Assembly: GCF_004361915.1 (NCBI RefSeq)
Contig: NZ_SNWP01000011.1
Span: 1-64,000 of the forward strand
From: Sediminibacterium goheungense
GTDB taxonomy: Bacteria > Bacteroidota > Bacteroidia > Chitinophagales > Chitinophagaceae
Direction: 5' to 3'
DNA length: 64,000 bases
Shown: positions 1-7,790 of the stretch, piece after piece
Layout of the letters: each line of letters begins with the position of its first letter
How positions within the stretch are numbered: position 1 is the first letter of the stretch
Notes under the pieces: generated by a model
Database searches by the model: none
Seen by the model: the letters and a program-made list of their open reading frames with translations, nothing else
Told to the model about the DNA's origin: nothing
Program-made: the position numbers and the translations under genes

Positions 1-2
1 TT

Positions 3-89
3 GGACATAACTATCATGCGGGCAACTACTTTGCCGAACTGGTACAGGGTAACCGCAGAAAAACCATTCAGCTGATCAAAGTGCGATGA
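3..89 (+). CDS. C-terminal end of a T9SS-sorted protein (partial)
   Basis: The window opens inside a reading frame that runs for 28 codons and stops at 87-89. The peptide contains GNYFAELVQGNRRKTIQLIK. This has the form of the type A C-terminal sorting domain of Bacteroidota type IX secretion cargo: a glycine-tyrosine strand, then a short turn, then a basic strand ending in K(L/V)IK-like residues. The parent protein would be exported through the outer membrane and then attached or released. Nothing of its functional domain is visible, so its activity cannot be named. A strong terminator follows at 155. Confidence 0.6.
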   Translation, partial: GHNYHAGNYFAELVQGNRRKTIQLIKVR

Positions 90-154
90 GTACATAGTCC
101 GGGGGGATTACCAACGAATTGCACTTTTTAAACCCCCCAGCTGGATACAACCCG

Positions 155-184
155 GACCCGCTTCACAAGGAAGCGGGTCTTTTT
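155..184 (+). terminator. Rho-independent terminator
   Basis: A perfect 10-bp stem, GACCCGCTTC / GAAGCGGGTC, closes a 5-base loop and is followed by five T. It ends the transcription unit of the T9SS-tailed protein. Confidence 0.85.
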
Positions 185-285
185 GTAATGATGAACAGAG
201 AAATGTCGAATAATGAATTTTGAAGTTGGACATTCAACATTCTGCTGTTCAACATTTCTTTACCTTGCCGCCCTAACCCTATAAC

Positions 286-867
286 ATGAAACTGGAAGAA
301 ATTGTATTGAACAGGTCTGGAAACAGCTGTGAATTATGCGGGGCAAAAGAGTCGTTACGAATGTACAAAGTACCGCCGCAGGAGCATGCCTATGAAGAGA
401 ACAGCTTGATGATCTGTTCTAAATGTGAGGCACAAATAGAAAAAAAGGAACCGCTGGATCAGGAACATTGGAAAAAACTTACTGAAACCATGTGGAGCGA
501 AGTACCGGCTGTACAGGTAATGGCCTGGCGAATGCTGAACCGTTTGCGTAAAGAAAGCTGGGCGGTAGACCAGTTAGATATGTTATACCTCACCGATGAA
601 AACCTGGCCTGGGCCAAAGCCACCGGCGACCATGAGTTTGATGGGGAGGCAGAACTGCATACCGATGCCAATGGCAATTTTCTGCAGGAAGGCGATACCG
701 TGCTGCTGGTAAAAAACCTGGATGTAAAAGGTACCAGTTTTACCGCCCGTCAGGGAACCGTGGTAAAGAATATCAGGCTGGTAAAAGACAATACCGAACA
801 GATAGAGGGGAAGATAGAGAACCAGATGATCGTGATATTAACGAAGTATGTGCGGAAGCAGGGGTAG
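286..867 (+). CDS. PhnA/YjdM family zinc-ribbon protein
   Basis: The 193-residue protein has two parts. The N-terminal zinc ribbon has cysteines at 15, 18, 44 and 47 (CELC and CSKC). The C-terminal PhnA domain (about residues 125-190) contains GDTVLLVKNLDVKGTSF and ends in the typical VILTKYVRK stretch. Proteins of this family were once linked to phosphonate use, but E. coli PhnA/YjdM is not part of the C-P lyase machinery and its role is unclear. No other phosphonate gene lies nearby. The start ATG at 286 begins directly at the ribbon and follows an AT-rich leader. The gene stands alone, between a terminator and a long palindromic gap. Confidence 0.9.
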   Translation: MKLEEIVLNRSGNSCELCGAKESLRMYKVPPQEHAYEENSLMICSKCEAQIEKKEPLDQEHWKKLTETMWSEVPAVQVMAWRMLNRLRKESWAVDQLDMLYLTDENLAWAKATGDHEFDGEAELHTDANGNFLQEGDTVLLVKNLDVKGTSFTARQGTVVKNIRLVKDNTEQIEGKIENQMIVILTKYVRKQG

Positions 868-871
868 TATT

Positions 872-1014
872 GGGCTATGAGCATTGAGCCATGAGCTTCG
901 AGCCAGAAGCCGTGATATTATTTTTAGCATTGTTTCTGAGCCAATATTTTTAGAAAGAATCAATCTCCATTGGTTCTAAAATGCCCATAGCTCACAGCTC
1001 GCGGCTCAAAGCCC
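872..1014. repeat. Long imperfect palindrome of GAGC/GCTC words
   Basis: The left arm (872-904) is made of imperfect repeats of a TGAGC-like word (GGGCTATGAGC, CATTGAGCC, ATGAGC, TTCGAGCC). The right arm (983-1014) is the opposite strand of the same words (GCCCATAGCTC, ACAGCTC, GCGGCTC). An AT-rich spacer containing its own small hairpin separates them. It lies right behind the PhnA-family gene, so it may act as that gene's terminator. The same word family recurs at 44152 and 48518. Confidence 0.7.
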
Positions 1015-1094
1015 GTAAACTTCAATTAGCTTTCAAAAATTAGTTCTAATTCATTATTTTTGCCGCCCAAGAGTAATCCGAAAAGGGTTCTCTT

Positions 1095-1129
1095 GGCCTA
1101 TAGCTTCCGCCTAAGGCGGAGTAAGAGCA
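1095..1129 (+). pseudogene. tRNA 5'-half remnant carrying a palindrome
   Basis: The sequence GGCCTATAGCT then TCCGCCTAAGGCGGA then GTAAGAGCA matches the first 26 or so bases of the intact tRNA at 1185 (GGGCCTATAGCTC...TTAGAGCA), except that the D loop has been replaced by a perfect palindrome. No anticodon or T arm follows. It reads as a decayed tRNA start, 90 bases upstream of the real gene. Confidence 0.55.
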
Positions 1130-1184
1130 TCTTTTTGGTGTTTTTGATAGGTGAAATTTTTTGAGAACAACAATAGTTGTTTTC

Positions 1185-1258
1185 GGGCCTATAGCTCAGT
1201 TGGTTAGAGCACCTGACTCATAATCAGGGGGTCCCAGGATCATGCCCTGGTGGGCCCA
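1185..1258 (+). tRNA. tRNA with CAT anticodon (Met or lysidine-type Ile2)
   Basis: The cloverleaf folds cleanly by eye: acceptor GGGCCTA/TGGGCCC, D stem GCTC/GAGC, anticodon stem CCTGA/TCAGG with loop CTCATAA, and T stem CCAGG/CCTGG. The anticodon is CAT, so the gene is either an elongator tRNA-Met or the tRNA-Ile read as AUA after lysidine modification. The GGGCCTA acceptor resembles tRNA-Ile of this phylum, but the choice is not settled here. CCA is not encoded. The T loop is ATCATGC instead of the usual TTCRANY, with the nearly invariant T54 and A58 exchanged. Confidence 0.9.
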
Positions 1259-1260
1259 CA

Positions 1261-1288
1261 AAGCGAAGATGAAAGTCTTCGCTTTTTT
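1261..1288 (+). terminator. tRNA terminator
   Basis: AAGCGAAGA / TCTTCGCTT forms a 9-bp stem followed by a run of T, directly after the tRNA 3' end. A decayed version of the same arrangement follows the tRNA-like remnant at 3641. Confidence 0.85.
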
Positions 1289-1294
1289 ATTTTG

Positions 1295-1377
1295 TTACGC
1301 TCAGTAGGTTATAGCATCCCGACTAAGGTCGGGAGGGTCCCAGGATCAAGTCCCGATTTTAATCGGGATGGGCCTAC
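1295..1377 (+). pseudogene. tRNA-like remnant with palindromic arms
   Basis: This stretch follows the tRNA plan (D arm GCTCAGTAGGTTATAGC, then an anticodon-like hairpin, GGGTCCCAGGATCAAGT, and a terminal TGGGCCTACA). The anticodon arm is the hairpin TCCCGACTAAGGTCGGGA, and the T stem contains a second palindrome, TCCCGATTTTAATCGGGA. The acceptor 5' strand is missing. It cannot fold as a working tRNA. Confidence 0.6.
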
Positions 1378-1389
1378 ATCTTTACTTAA

Positions 1390-1420
1390 AAGGACTCCAT
1401 TGATATGGAGTCCTTTTTTG
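1390..1420 (+). terminator. Rho-independent terminator
   Basis: AAGGACTCCAT, a 4-base loop and ATGGAGTCCTT are followed by a T run. It closes the tRNA region before the VOC gene. Confidence 0.85.
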
Positions 1421-1518
1421 TTTTTATTAGTTTCCTAGAAATGAATATTAGCAATTTCAGCACATTTACTCACTCGGCATTCATATAGTTTTGAGTGAAT
1501 CAATTACGCATTCATTTT

Positions 1519-1896
1519 ATGAAATCCATCTCACCAAACATTTTTGTCAAAGACATACATGCAACCATCAACTTTTATACTAAACTTGGCTTTACAGTAT
1601 CTGATGAAGTAACAACCCCTGAAGGTGAAAAAATATTTGCCTTGATGACGAACGGAACTGTGGTCTTCATGTTTCAGACCTTTGCCAGTATTGAAGATAA
1701 GCTGCCGATGGTGAGCCGTGCCGATGGAGGCTCGCTTTTGATGTACATTAGTGTAGAAAACATTCGTCAGTATTACGATACTATCAAAGAACAGGTAACC
1801 CTGCTCACCGGTCTGGAAAAAACTTTTTATGGAGCAACTGAATTTTCGCTCTGCGACAATAATAATTACCTGCTAACTTTTGCAGAACATGACTAA
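1519..1896 (+). CDS. VOC (glyoxalase/bleomycin-resistance fold) protein
   Basis: The product, about 125 residues, begins MKSISPNIFVKDIHATINFY and continues TKLGFTVSDEV, the usual opening strand and helix of a single vicinal-oxygen-chelate module. Such proteins bind a metal or a small ligand; the substrate here cannot be read. A GTG start at 1495 would add eight residues with no homology value, so ATG 1519 is preferred. The stop overlaps the start of the next gene by 8 bases, which suggests translational coupling with the HhH-AraC regulator, so it may be a ligand-handling partner of that regulator. Confidence 0.8.
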   Translation: MKSISPNIFVKDIHATINFYTKLGFTVSDEVTTPEGEKIFALMTNGTVVFMFQTFASIEDKLPMVSRADGGSLLMYISVENIRQYYDTIKEQVTLLTGLEKTFYGATEFSLCDNNNYLLTFAEHD

Positions 1897-2740
1897 AGAG
1901 GAACTCAATCCACTGGAAGTAACACCTGCAGAACTGAGAAAGCTGCGTGCACTGAAAATTAAAAAGAGTGAAATGCACCTACACAAAGTAGAAGTATTGC
2001 AGAAATTGCTTGATACATCCAGCATAAGGGCGATGGAACTGTTTGCGTTATCAGAGTTTCAAAGTATTCCCTCGGTCGGGATAAGGTTTGCACATGACCT
2101 GATCGGCATGGGCTATTATTCCCTGCAGGATCTAAAACGAAAAGACGGCGCAAAGCTCACCGATCAATACGAATTGCAAAAAGGGGTATGGGTAGATCCA
2201 TGTGTTGAAGACCAGTTTCGGCTTGTGGTACATTTTGCTAACCACCCAAATAGTAAACTTAACTGGTGGAACTTTACACCCGAGCGCAAGGCATTCCGCG
2301 AAAAAAATGGCTATCCTTCTACGCGGCCAAAGAAGCCCTGGTTTGAGTCACCGCAATATCAAACAGCGAAACAAATACCAGCGGTACATGCAGCCACCCG
2401 GGAAGACCTGCATAAAAAACTGAAACTCGCATTGGCCTATATGAACAAGCATCTTGAAGAAAATATCACCATCGCTCAACTGGCTAATATAGCTCACCTC
2501 TCTCAATATCATTTCATACGATCCTTCCGCAGTGCTTATGAATTAACCCCATTGCAATACCTCACACGATTAAGATTAAAGCAAGCCTCTTTACTATTGA
2601 AGAAATCAGATGCCAGTGTTGGCAGTATTGTTCTGCAGTGTGGCTTTGAGAACGAAAGTTCTTTTATACGGTTGTTTAAAAAAGAATTCAGGATGACACC
2701 CGTTGCTTACCGAAAGGAGTTTGGGAAAAATCGTACATAA
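1889..2740 (+). CDS. Helix-hairpin-helix (Cdd1-like) / AraC HTH fusion regulator
   Basis: The protein (about 283 residues) joins two domains. Residues ~1-165 resemble the Cdd1/'pathogenicity locus' family: a helix-hairpin-helix segment (FQSIPSVGIRFAHDLIGMGY), then the cysteine and WWNFTPER stretch. Residues ~180-280 are a complete AraC DNA-binding region, with HLEENITIAQLANIAHLSQY as the first helix-turn-helix and GFENESSFIRLFKKEF as the second. The usual AraC sugar-binding N-terminus is absent. ATG 1889 was chosen over a TTG at 1880. It overlaps the VOC gene and is probably co-transcribed with it. The target genes are unknown. Confidence 0.8.
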   Translation: MTKEELNPLEVTPAELRKLRALKIKKSEMHLHKVEVLQKLLDTSSIRAMELFALSEFQSIPSVGIRFAHDLIGMGYYSLQDLKRKDGAKLTDQYELQKGVWVDPCVEDQFRLVVHFANHPNSKLNWWNFTPERKAFREKNGYPSTRPKKPWFESPQYQTAKQIPAVHAATREDLHKKLKLALAYMNKHLEENITIAQLANIAHLSQYHFIRSFRSAYELTPLQYLTRLRLKQASLLLKKSDASVGSIVLQCGFENESSFIRLFKKEFRMTPVAYRKEFGKNRT

Positions 2741-2941
2741 CGCCGGTTGCAAACAATTCATGTCTTTTGTTGCAGTAAAAATTCCAATATTCAAGTTTGT
2801 CTGCGACAGTTTTGAGAATTTTTATGATGTAGGTATGGTAATCAATTGGTTATGTCAACTTTAATCCACTCATATTCAGGTGTAAGTGCCCCTAACAAAA
2901 AAACAAACTTTAATTTTAGTATTCACTATAAATGCTATATT
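2741..2941. other. AT-rich gap without a recognised gene
   Basis: I see no coding region or clear hairpin. Upstream in-frame ATG codons at 2846 and 2852 precede the next gene, but the 32 residues they would add are low complexity (KKTNFNFSIHYKC) and look like untranslated leader. Confidence 0.5.
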
Positions 2942-3595
2942 ATGTCAGAAGAGATAAATCTAGAACAAACCTTACTGGAGACAATTGAAAAGGCAGATAT
3001 AAGAGATGAAATATTTGATTTAGCTGATAAGGGGTTTAATCAGTTTATCAAATCAAAAAGTATATTAGAAGAAATACCATTTGTAAGAAGCCTTTTTGCA
3101 ATTGGAAGATCAACAATGGCTATAAGAGATTTTTTATTGATTAAAAAACTAATTCATTTTCTAAAAGCAATAAATACAATCAGTGACGACGATAAGACAG
3201 AAATATGGTGGGATCTTGAATATGATTATGATAAACGTAAAGTAATTGGAGAACATTTGTTAACTCTTTTAGATAGGGTGGAGAGTACAGAAAAAGCAGA
3301 TTATTTAGGGCGATTAATGAAAGCGTACATCTTAAAAAAGATTAAATATTCAGAATTGCTCCGTTTAACATTAATTGTTACTAATTTATTTACTGAAGAC
3401 CTAAAGGCACTTCCGATTTTCCACAAAGAGCAGAGATCTATATTTTATTCCCGTTCGTTACACACAATGGGATTATTGGTTAAAACTGCAACCTGTGATA
3501 ATAGAGGTAATGATGTCGAAGACGATGGATATGAAATATCCTTACTAGGAAAGAAATTAGTTGATGCTCTCGAATTAACATATCCGTCTCTATAA
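2942..3595 (+). CDS. Hypothetical protein, AT-rich
   Basis: From ATG 2942 the product has 217 residues, starting MSEEINLEQTLLETIEKADI. It looks soluble and mainly helical, with a charged N-terminal helix, a segment GRSTMAIRDFLLIKKLIHFLKA near residue 60 and an IWWDLEYDYDKR stretch near residue 90. No signal peptide, lipobox or known catalytic motif is seen. Base composition is clearly more AT-rich than the flanking conserved genes, and the gene lies between tRNA-derived remnants, so acquisition by transfer is likely. I do not recognise the family. Confidence 0.7.
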   Translation: MSEEINLEQTLLETIEKADIRDEIFDLADKGFNQFIKSKSILEEIPFVRSLFAIGRSTMAIRDFLLIKKLIHFLKAINTISDDDKTEIWWDLEYDYDKRKVIGEHLLTLLDRVESTEKADYLGRLMKAYILKKIKYSELLRLTLIVTNLFTEDLKALPIFHKEQRSIFYSRSLHTMGLLVKTATCDNRGNDVEDDGYEISLLGKKLVDALELTYPSL

Positions 3596-3640
3596 AAAAC
3601 TAAAGTTTTTTGTTATAAATAATTTAAGAAATCATTCTGT

Positions 3641-3738
3641 TGAGACCATCCCGACCAAGTCGGGAGGGCCCCTGGTTCAAGTCCCGATTTTAATCGGGAT
3701 GGGTCCACAAAGCGAATATGAAGCTTTTTCTTTTTTCA
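3641..3738 (+). pseudogene. tRNA 3'-end remnant plus decayed terminator
   Basis: The piece contains the hairpin TCCCGACCAAGTCGGGA, an intact T-loop sequence (CTGGTTCAAGTCC) interrupted by the palindrome CGATTTTAATCG, the end GGGTCCACAAAGCGAA, and a T-rich stretch. The order, acceptor end then AAGCGAA then T run, copies the tRNA gene and terminator at 1240-1288. It may be the far boundary of an insert that began at that tRNA. Confidence 0.55.
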
Positions 3739-3864
3739 TATACTCCATCGCTATCAAATAAAAGTAAAAGGGTAGTGGTTTTATAACTCATAAAATTTGT
3801 TTATGTATTTTATTAAAAACATAAATAAATAATTATGAATGAAATATCCTCTATTTGCACCCGC

Positions 3865-3953
3865 TTACAGTAAAGGGAAAGAGTCTGTAAAAATCCGGAT
3901 AACCAGAAATGTCTGTATGCCAGCATACCTAATAGAAGTAACCCTGTTTCCGG
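3865..3953 (+). promoter_or_regulatory. Candidate structured leader of the bicarbonate permease
   Basis: Two stems can be drawn. TTACAG (3865-3870) pairs with CTGTAA (3885-3890). CCGGATAACCAG (3895-3906) pairs with CTGTTTCCGG (3944-3953), allowing two single-base bulges, and encloses a small hairpin GTATG-CCAG-CATAC (3915-3928). The block ends 20 bases before ATG 3974. It does not match a riboswitch class I can recall, so function is inferred only from structure and position. Confidence 0.4.
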
Positions 3954-3973
3954 TACGATAATAACAACTGAAC

Positions 3974-4936
3974 ATGAATTTTAGCTTACTGATCGATAAC
4001 CTTACCAATCCGGCACTGCTTTTTTTTGTGCTGGGCGTTGCGGCTGTGTATCTGAAGAGTGATTTACAGATACCGGATAACTCCTCGAAATTTATTTCCC
4101 TCTACCTGTTATTTGCCATTGGCTTTAAAGGCGGACAGGAACTATCGCACGAGTCCTTTACCATGGAAGTAACCTGGTCGATGGTATTCGGCTTTTTTCT
4201 TTCTGCCGCAATACCGCTGTATACTTTTTTTATCCTGAAGAAAAGGGTGGGCATATTTAATGCGGGTGCCATTGCCGCAGCTTATGGATCGGTAAGTGCG
4301 GTAACTTTTGTTACATCGGTAACCTATCTGGAATCGCAGCAATTAAATCTCCATGGTTATATGGTGGCTATAATGGCGCTGATGGAGTCGCCTGCCATCA
4401 TCATGGGGCTCTTACTGATTTCCATCTTTAATAAAAACAGTGAGGAAAAAATAACAAAAAGAGTAGCCATTAAACATTCATTTACCAATGGCAGTGTGTT
4501 GTTAATCATCGGTAGCCTTATTATCGGTTACCTGGCCAATGCAAAACAGGCAGAAGGCATCAAACCCTTTACCAATGATTTATTCAAAGGCTTTCTGGCC
4601 ATCTTTCTGCTCGATATGGGTATCACCAGCGGGCGAAAGTTGAAAGCTTTTTTCTCATTCGGATGGTTCCCGATTCTGTTTGCCATATTTATTCCGCTGA
4701 TAAATGGCTCTGTGGTAGCATTGGTGAGTGGATTTGTAACGCATGATATTGCCAACCGTTTCATCTTTGCCATACTGGCTGCCAGTGCTTCTTATATTGC
4801 CGTGCCGGCTGCTATGAAAATTTCGGTACCGCAGTCCAACCCGGGCCTATTCCTGCCCATGGCGCTGGCGGTAACATTCCCCATTAACATCACTATTGGC
4901 ATGCCGACCTATTTTCTCATTGTACAGAATACCTGA
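3974..4936 (+). CDS. Sodium-dependent bicarbonate permease, SbtA family
   Basis: The 320-residue protein is almost wholly hydrophobic, with about ten membrane segments in two similar halves. The opening LLIDNLTNPALLFFVLGVAA and the motif FAIGFKGGQEL in the first half are typical of the SbtA family. The second half carries FLLDMGITSGRKL and ASASYIAVPAAMKISVPQSNPG. SbtA proteins import bicarbonate together with sodium across the inner membrane. No PII-like SbtB gene is adjacent. The gene stands alone behind a possibly structured leader. Confidence 0.85.
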   Translation: MNFSLLIDNLTNPALLFFVLGVAAVYLKSDLQIPDNSSKFISLYLLFAIGFKGGQELSHESFTMEVTWSMVFGFFLSAAIPLYTFFILKKRVGIFNAGAIAAAYGSVSAVTFVTSVTYLESQQLNLHGYMVAIMALMESPAIIMGLLLISIFNKNSEEKITKRVAIKHSFTNGSVLLIIGSLIIGYLANAKQAEGIKPFTNDLFKGFLAIFLLDMGITSGRKLKAFFSFGWFPILFAIFIPLINGSVVALVSGFVTHDIANRFIFAILAASASYIAVPAAMKISVPQSNPGLFLPMALAVTFPINITIGMPTYFLIVQNT

Positions 4937-5382
4937 AAACTGTTATAGACTTCGCTATACTTATAGAAAATCTCCGGACCCAATAATACCGGAACCTGTC
5001 AATCAGACAGCACTCGCTGCTGCCCTTCGTTAACCGGTTACCAAAGTGCTTTGCCAGGGGTTTGGTTTTGGGTAACAACACAGGAACAACACAGTTTAAC
5101 ACTGTTTTTGTGTTGAAGACTGTTCGAGATGTGATAGCATAGTGTAGTTAAACCGAAGATATGCTGAGTAATATTGATGGTAAATGGGGTTATTAAAATA
5201 GAATGAATGACAGAATTACATAGCTTTAGAGAGGTGGTTCGCGGAATGAAATATTAGCGATTGTATTAAGTACATATGGTTGGATTTCTATTGAAGCTTA
5301 AGGTGAGTATGGCTTTACTTGGTTTAAGGAGATCATTTGGTAAGTTAGTGTTTAACGGACCAGTAATTATTATACAAAATAA
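4937..5382. other. Gap between convergent genes, nothing clear
   Basis: No convincing coding region. A short hairpin, AACAC...GTGTT, lies near 5097-5118. A possible 91-residue frame from 5276 runs into the opposite-strand glucosidase and has no family features. Confidence 0.5.
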
Positions 5383-5409
5383 AAAAGCGAAGAAAAAATC
5401 TTCGCTTTT
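5383..5409 (-). terminator. Terminator of the GH3 gene (probably bidirectional)
   Basis: AAAAGCGAAGA / TCTTCGCTTTT forms an 11-bp stem with A-rich and T-rich flanks, so it can work in both directions. On the minus strand it lies 40 bases after the glucosidase stop. Its GCGAAGA core is the same as that of the tRNA terminator at 1261. Confidence 0.75.
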
Positions 5410-5422
5410 ATACTGCCAAAAA

Positions 5423-5451
5423 ATTCACCATTCACCATTCACCATTCACTA
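5423..5451. repeat. Small tandem repeat of ATTCACC
   Basis: Just under four copies of the 7-base unit ATTCACC sit between the terminator and the stop codon of the GH3 gene. Confidence 0.8.
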
Positions 5452-7725
5452 CTTCAATTCAAACTTCTTCTCCTTCACATTTTGTGAATCCGTTCCCACC
5501 ATTACCATAAATTCACCCGGCTCATGCACCCATTGCAAATTGGCATTGTAAAACTTCAGGTCATCGGGAGTAATGACAAAACTTACGGTTTTGCTTTCAC
5601 CTTTTTTCAGGAATATTTTCTGAAAAGCTTTCAGTTCTTTCACAGGGCGGGTAACAGAACCTACCATATCTCTGGTGTACAACTGTACGGTTTCTTCACC
5701 ATCATAATTACCGCTATTGGTAACGGTGATGGTAGCCGTAATTTTTTCACCCTTACGAAGTGTTGTACTGCTAAGTGTAAGATCGCTGTATTGGAAACTG
5801 GTATAACTTAACCCATAACCAAAAGGAAAAAGAGGCTCATTTTCTACATCGAGATAATTCGATTTGAATTTGGCAAATGCTTCCTTATTAAAAGGACGAC
5901 CCGTATTCTTATGACTGTAATACACAGGAATCTGTCCCACATTTTTAGGGAATGTCATACTGAGTTTGCCTGAGGGATTGTAATCACCCAGCAATACATC
6001 GGCAACGGCATTACCGGTTTCGGTACCACCAAACCATATATCGAGCAGGGCATCGGCATTGGCAGCTTCCCATTCCAGGGTAAGCGGACGCCCATTGAGT
6101 ACTACGATTACGAGAGGCTTACCTGTTTTTTTCAGTGCGCGTAACAATGCCTGCTGGCTTTCCGGAATACCAATATATGAGCGGCTGGAGGCTTCTCCAC
6201 TCATATCGGCAGCTTCACCTACCACAGCTACCACAATATCTGATTTAGCAGCAGCGGCAACGGCTTCTGCAATCAGTTCATCGGGTTTACGGCTGTCTTT
6301 CTCTATTTCAACACCCAACGCATTGGAACGCGCTACTTCAAAAGAATCGCTGCTGATATCGGCACCTTTGGCATAGTGAATGGTAGCGTTGCTACCCATG
6401 GCTGCTTTCAATCCTTCAAGAATACTAACAGATTGTTTCCAGTCGCCTGAAACAGACCAGGTGCCGAGCATGTTTCTTTTGTTATCTGCCAGCGGACCTA
6501 CCAATGCAATCGAACGGTTCTTTTGCAAGGGCAGTGTCTGCGCATTGTTTTTTAATAAAACAAAAGAACGGGTAGCGGCTTCGCGCGCCTGCCGGCGGGT
6601 GGTGGCCGTCATGATTTCTGCTGCCGTGCGGGCCTCACTGGTATTGCGGTAAGGAGAAGTGAAGAGTCCGAGTTTGTATTTGGCTTCCAGTATTCTTCTG
6701 CAGGCGGCATCGATTACCTGCATGGTAATCTTTCCTTCCTGTAATGATTTTTTTAGTGTGGTAAGAAAACCTTCACCTACCATATCCATATCGAGACCTG
6801 CCTTCAATGATAAAGCAGAAACCGTTTGCAGATCGCCCATACCATGTGCGATCATTTCATTTACAGATGTATAATCCGATACTACAAAACCTTTGAAGCC
6901 CCATTCTTTGCGGAGCAGGTCGGTGAGTAACCATTTATTGGCCGATGCCGGAACGCCATCAATTTCATTAAAGGAACTCATTACACTGGCAGCACCTGCA
7001 TTCACTGCGGCACGGTAGGGTGGCAGGTAATCCTGGTACATACGCAGGCGGCTCATATCAACGGTATTGTAATCGCGGCCGGCTTCTGAAGCACCATAAA
7101 GGGCAAAATGTTTTACGCAGGAGAGCACCGCATCTTCTTTGGCAAGATCATCACCCTGGTAACCCTGCACCATGGCAGCAGCAATCAGCGAACCGAGGAA
7201 GGGATCTTCACCCGATCCCTCTGCTACACGGCCCCAGCGCGGATCGCGGGCAATATCAACCATCGGAGAAAATACCCAGTTGAGTCCGTCAGCAGCCGCT
7301 TCCTTAGCGGCTGTACGGGCGAGTTTTTTAATCATGGCTGTATCCCAGCTGCAGGATAAAGCCAGCGGTATGGGGAAAGTGGTTTTATGTCCATGAATCA
7401 CATCCGAACCCATTAACAGGGGAATACCCAGACGTGAACTTTTCAGTGCCAGTTCCTGTGCCTTACGTACTTTATCCTGACCCACCACACCAAATAAACC
7501 ACCTACTTTTCCTTCTTTGATTTTTTGTTCTACATCCTTACTCACAACAGCACCGGTGGCCACACCACCGCCGGGAGTAAGGAGGTTGAGCTGACCAATT
7601 TTTTCCTCCAGCGTCATTTTTTTCATGAGCTGGTCTACAAAGCGGTTCATATCCGCATCCTGTTTTTGCGCAAACACAGTCTGAACCATTCCTAGTGCTG
7701 CAACAACTAAAAATTTCTTTACCAT
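5449..7725 (-). CDS. bglX: Periplasmic beta-glucosidase, GH3 (BglX-like)
   Basis: The 758-residue protein has a signal peptide (cleaved after VFAQ, residue 20), a GH3 N-terminal barrel with KHFALYGASEAGRDYN and the nucleophile loop GFVVSDYTSV (Asp284), the second alpha/beta domain with ESQQALLRALKKTGKPLVIVVLNGRP, and a C-terminal fibronectin III-like domain (TVTNSGNYDGEETVQLY). The order and length match BglX. It should release glucose or related beta-linked sugars from oligosaccharides in the periplasm. It shares strand with the protease and LacI genes and forms the left arm of the polysaccharide locus. Confidence 0.93.
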   Translation of the reverse strand: MVKKFLVVAALGMVQTVFAQKQDADMNRFVDQLMKKMTLEEKIGQLNLLTPGGGVATGAVVSKDVEQKIKEGKVGGLFGVVGQDKVRKAQELALKSSRLGIPLLMGSDVIHGHKTTFPIPLALSCSWDTAMIKKLARTAAKEAAADGLNWVFSPMVDIARDPRWGRVAEGSGEDPFLGSLIAAAMVQGYQGDDLAKEDAVLSCVKHFALYGASEAGRDYNTVDMSRLRMYQDYLPPYRAAVNAGAASVMSSFNEIDGVPASANKWLLTDLLRKEWGFKGFVVSDYTSVNEMIAHGMGDLQTVSALSLKAGLDMDMVGEGFLTTLKKSLQEGKITMQVIDAACRRILEAKYKLGLFTSPYRNTSEARTAAEIMTATTRRQAREAATRSFVLLKNNAQTLPLQKNRSIALVGPLADNKRNMLGTWSVSGDWKQSVSILEGLKAAMGSNATIHYAKGADISSDSFEVARSNALGVEIEKDSRKPDELIAEAVAAAAKSDIVVAVVGEAADMSGEASSRSYIGIPESQQALLRALKKTGKPLVIVVLNGRPLTLEWEAANADALLDIWFGGTETGNAVADVLLGDYNPSGKLSMTFPKNVGQIPVYYSHKNTGRPFNKEAFAKFKSNYLDVENEPLFPFGYGLSYTSFQYSDLTLSSTTLRKGEKITATITVTNSGNYDGEETVQLYTRDMVGSVTRPVKELKAFQKIFLKKGESKTVSFVITPDDLKFYNANLQWVHEPGEFMVMVGTDSQNVKEKKFELK

Positions 7726-7790
7726 GATATTTGATTGATTAATATGGCTGGAAAGTTAGTTGTAAATAATGGTAGCTAAAGAGATTTTTG

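Noticed and set aside
1250..1438. A 62-residue reading frame across the tRNA end, terminator and tRNA-like remnant
   Set aside because: It overlaps a clear tRNA, its terminator and palindromes, and its peptide has no family features.
5276..5551. A 91-residue frame running into the GH3 gene from the opposite strand
   Set aside because: It crosses a terminator, a tandem repeat and the end of a strong gene; no motif supports it.
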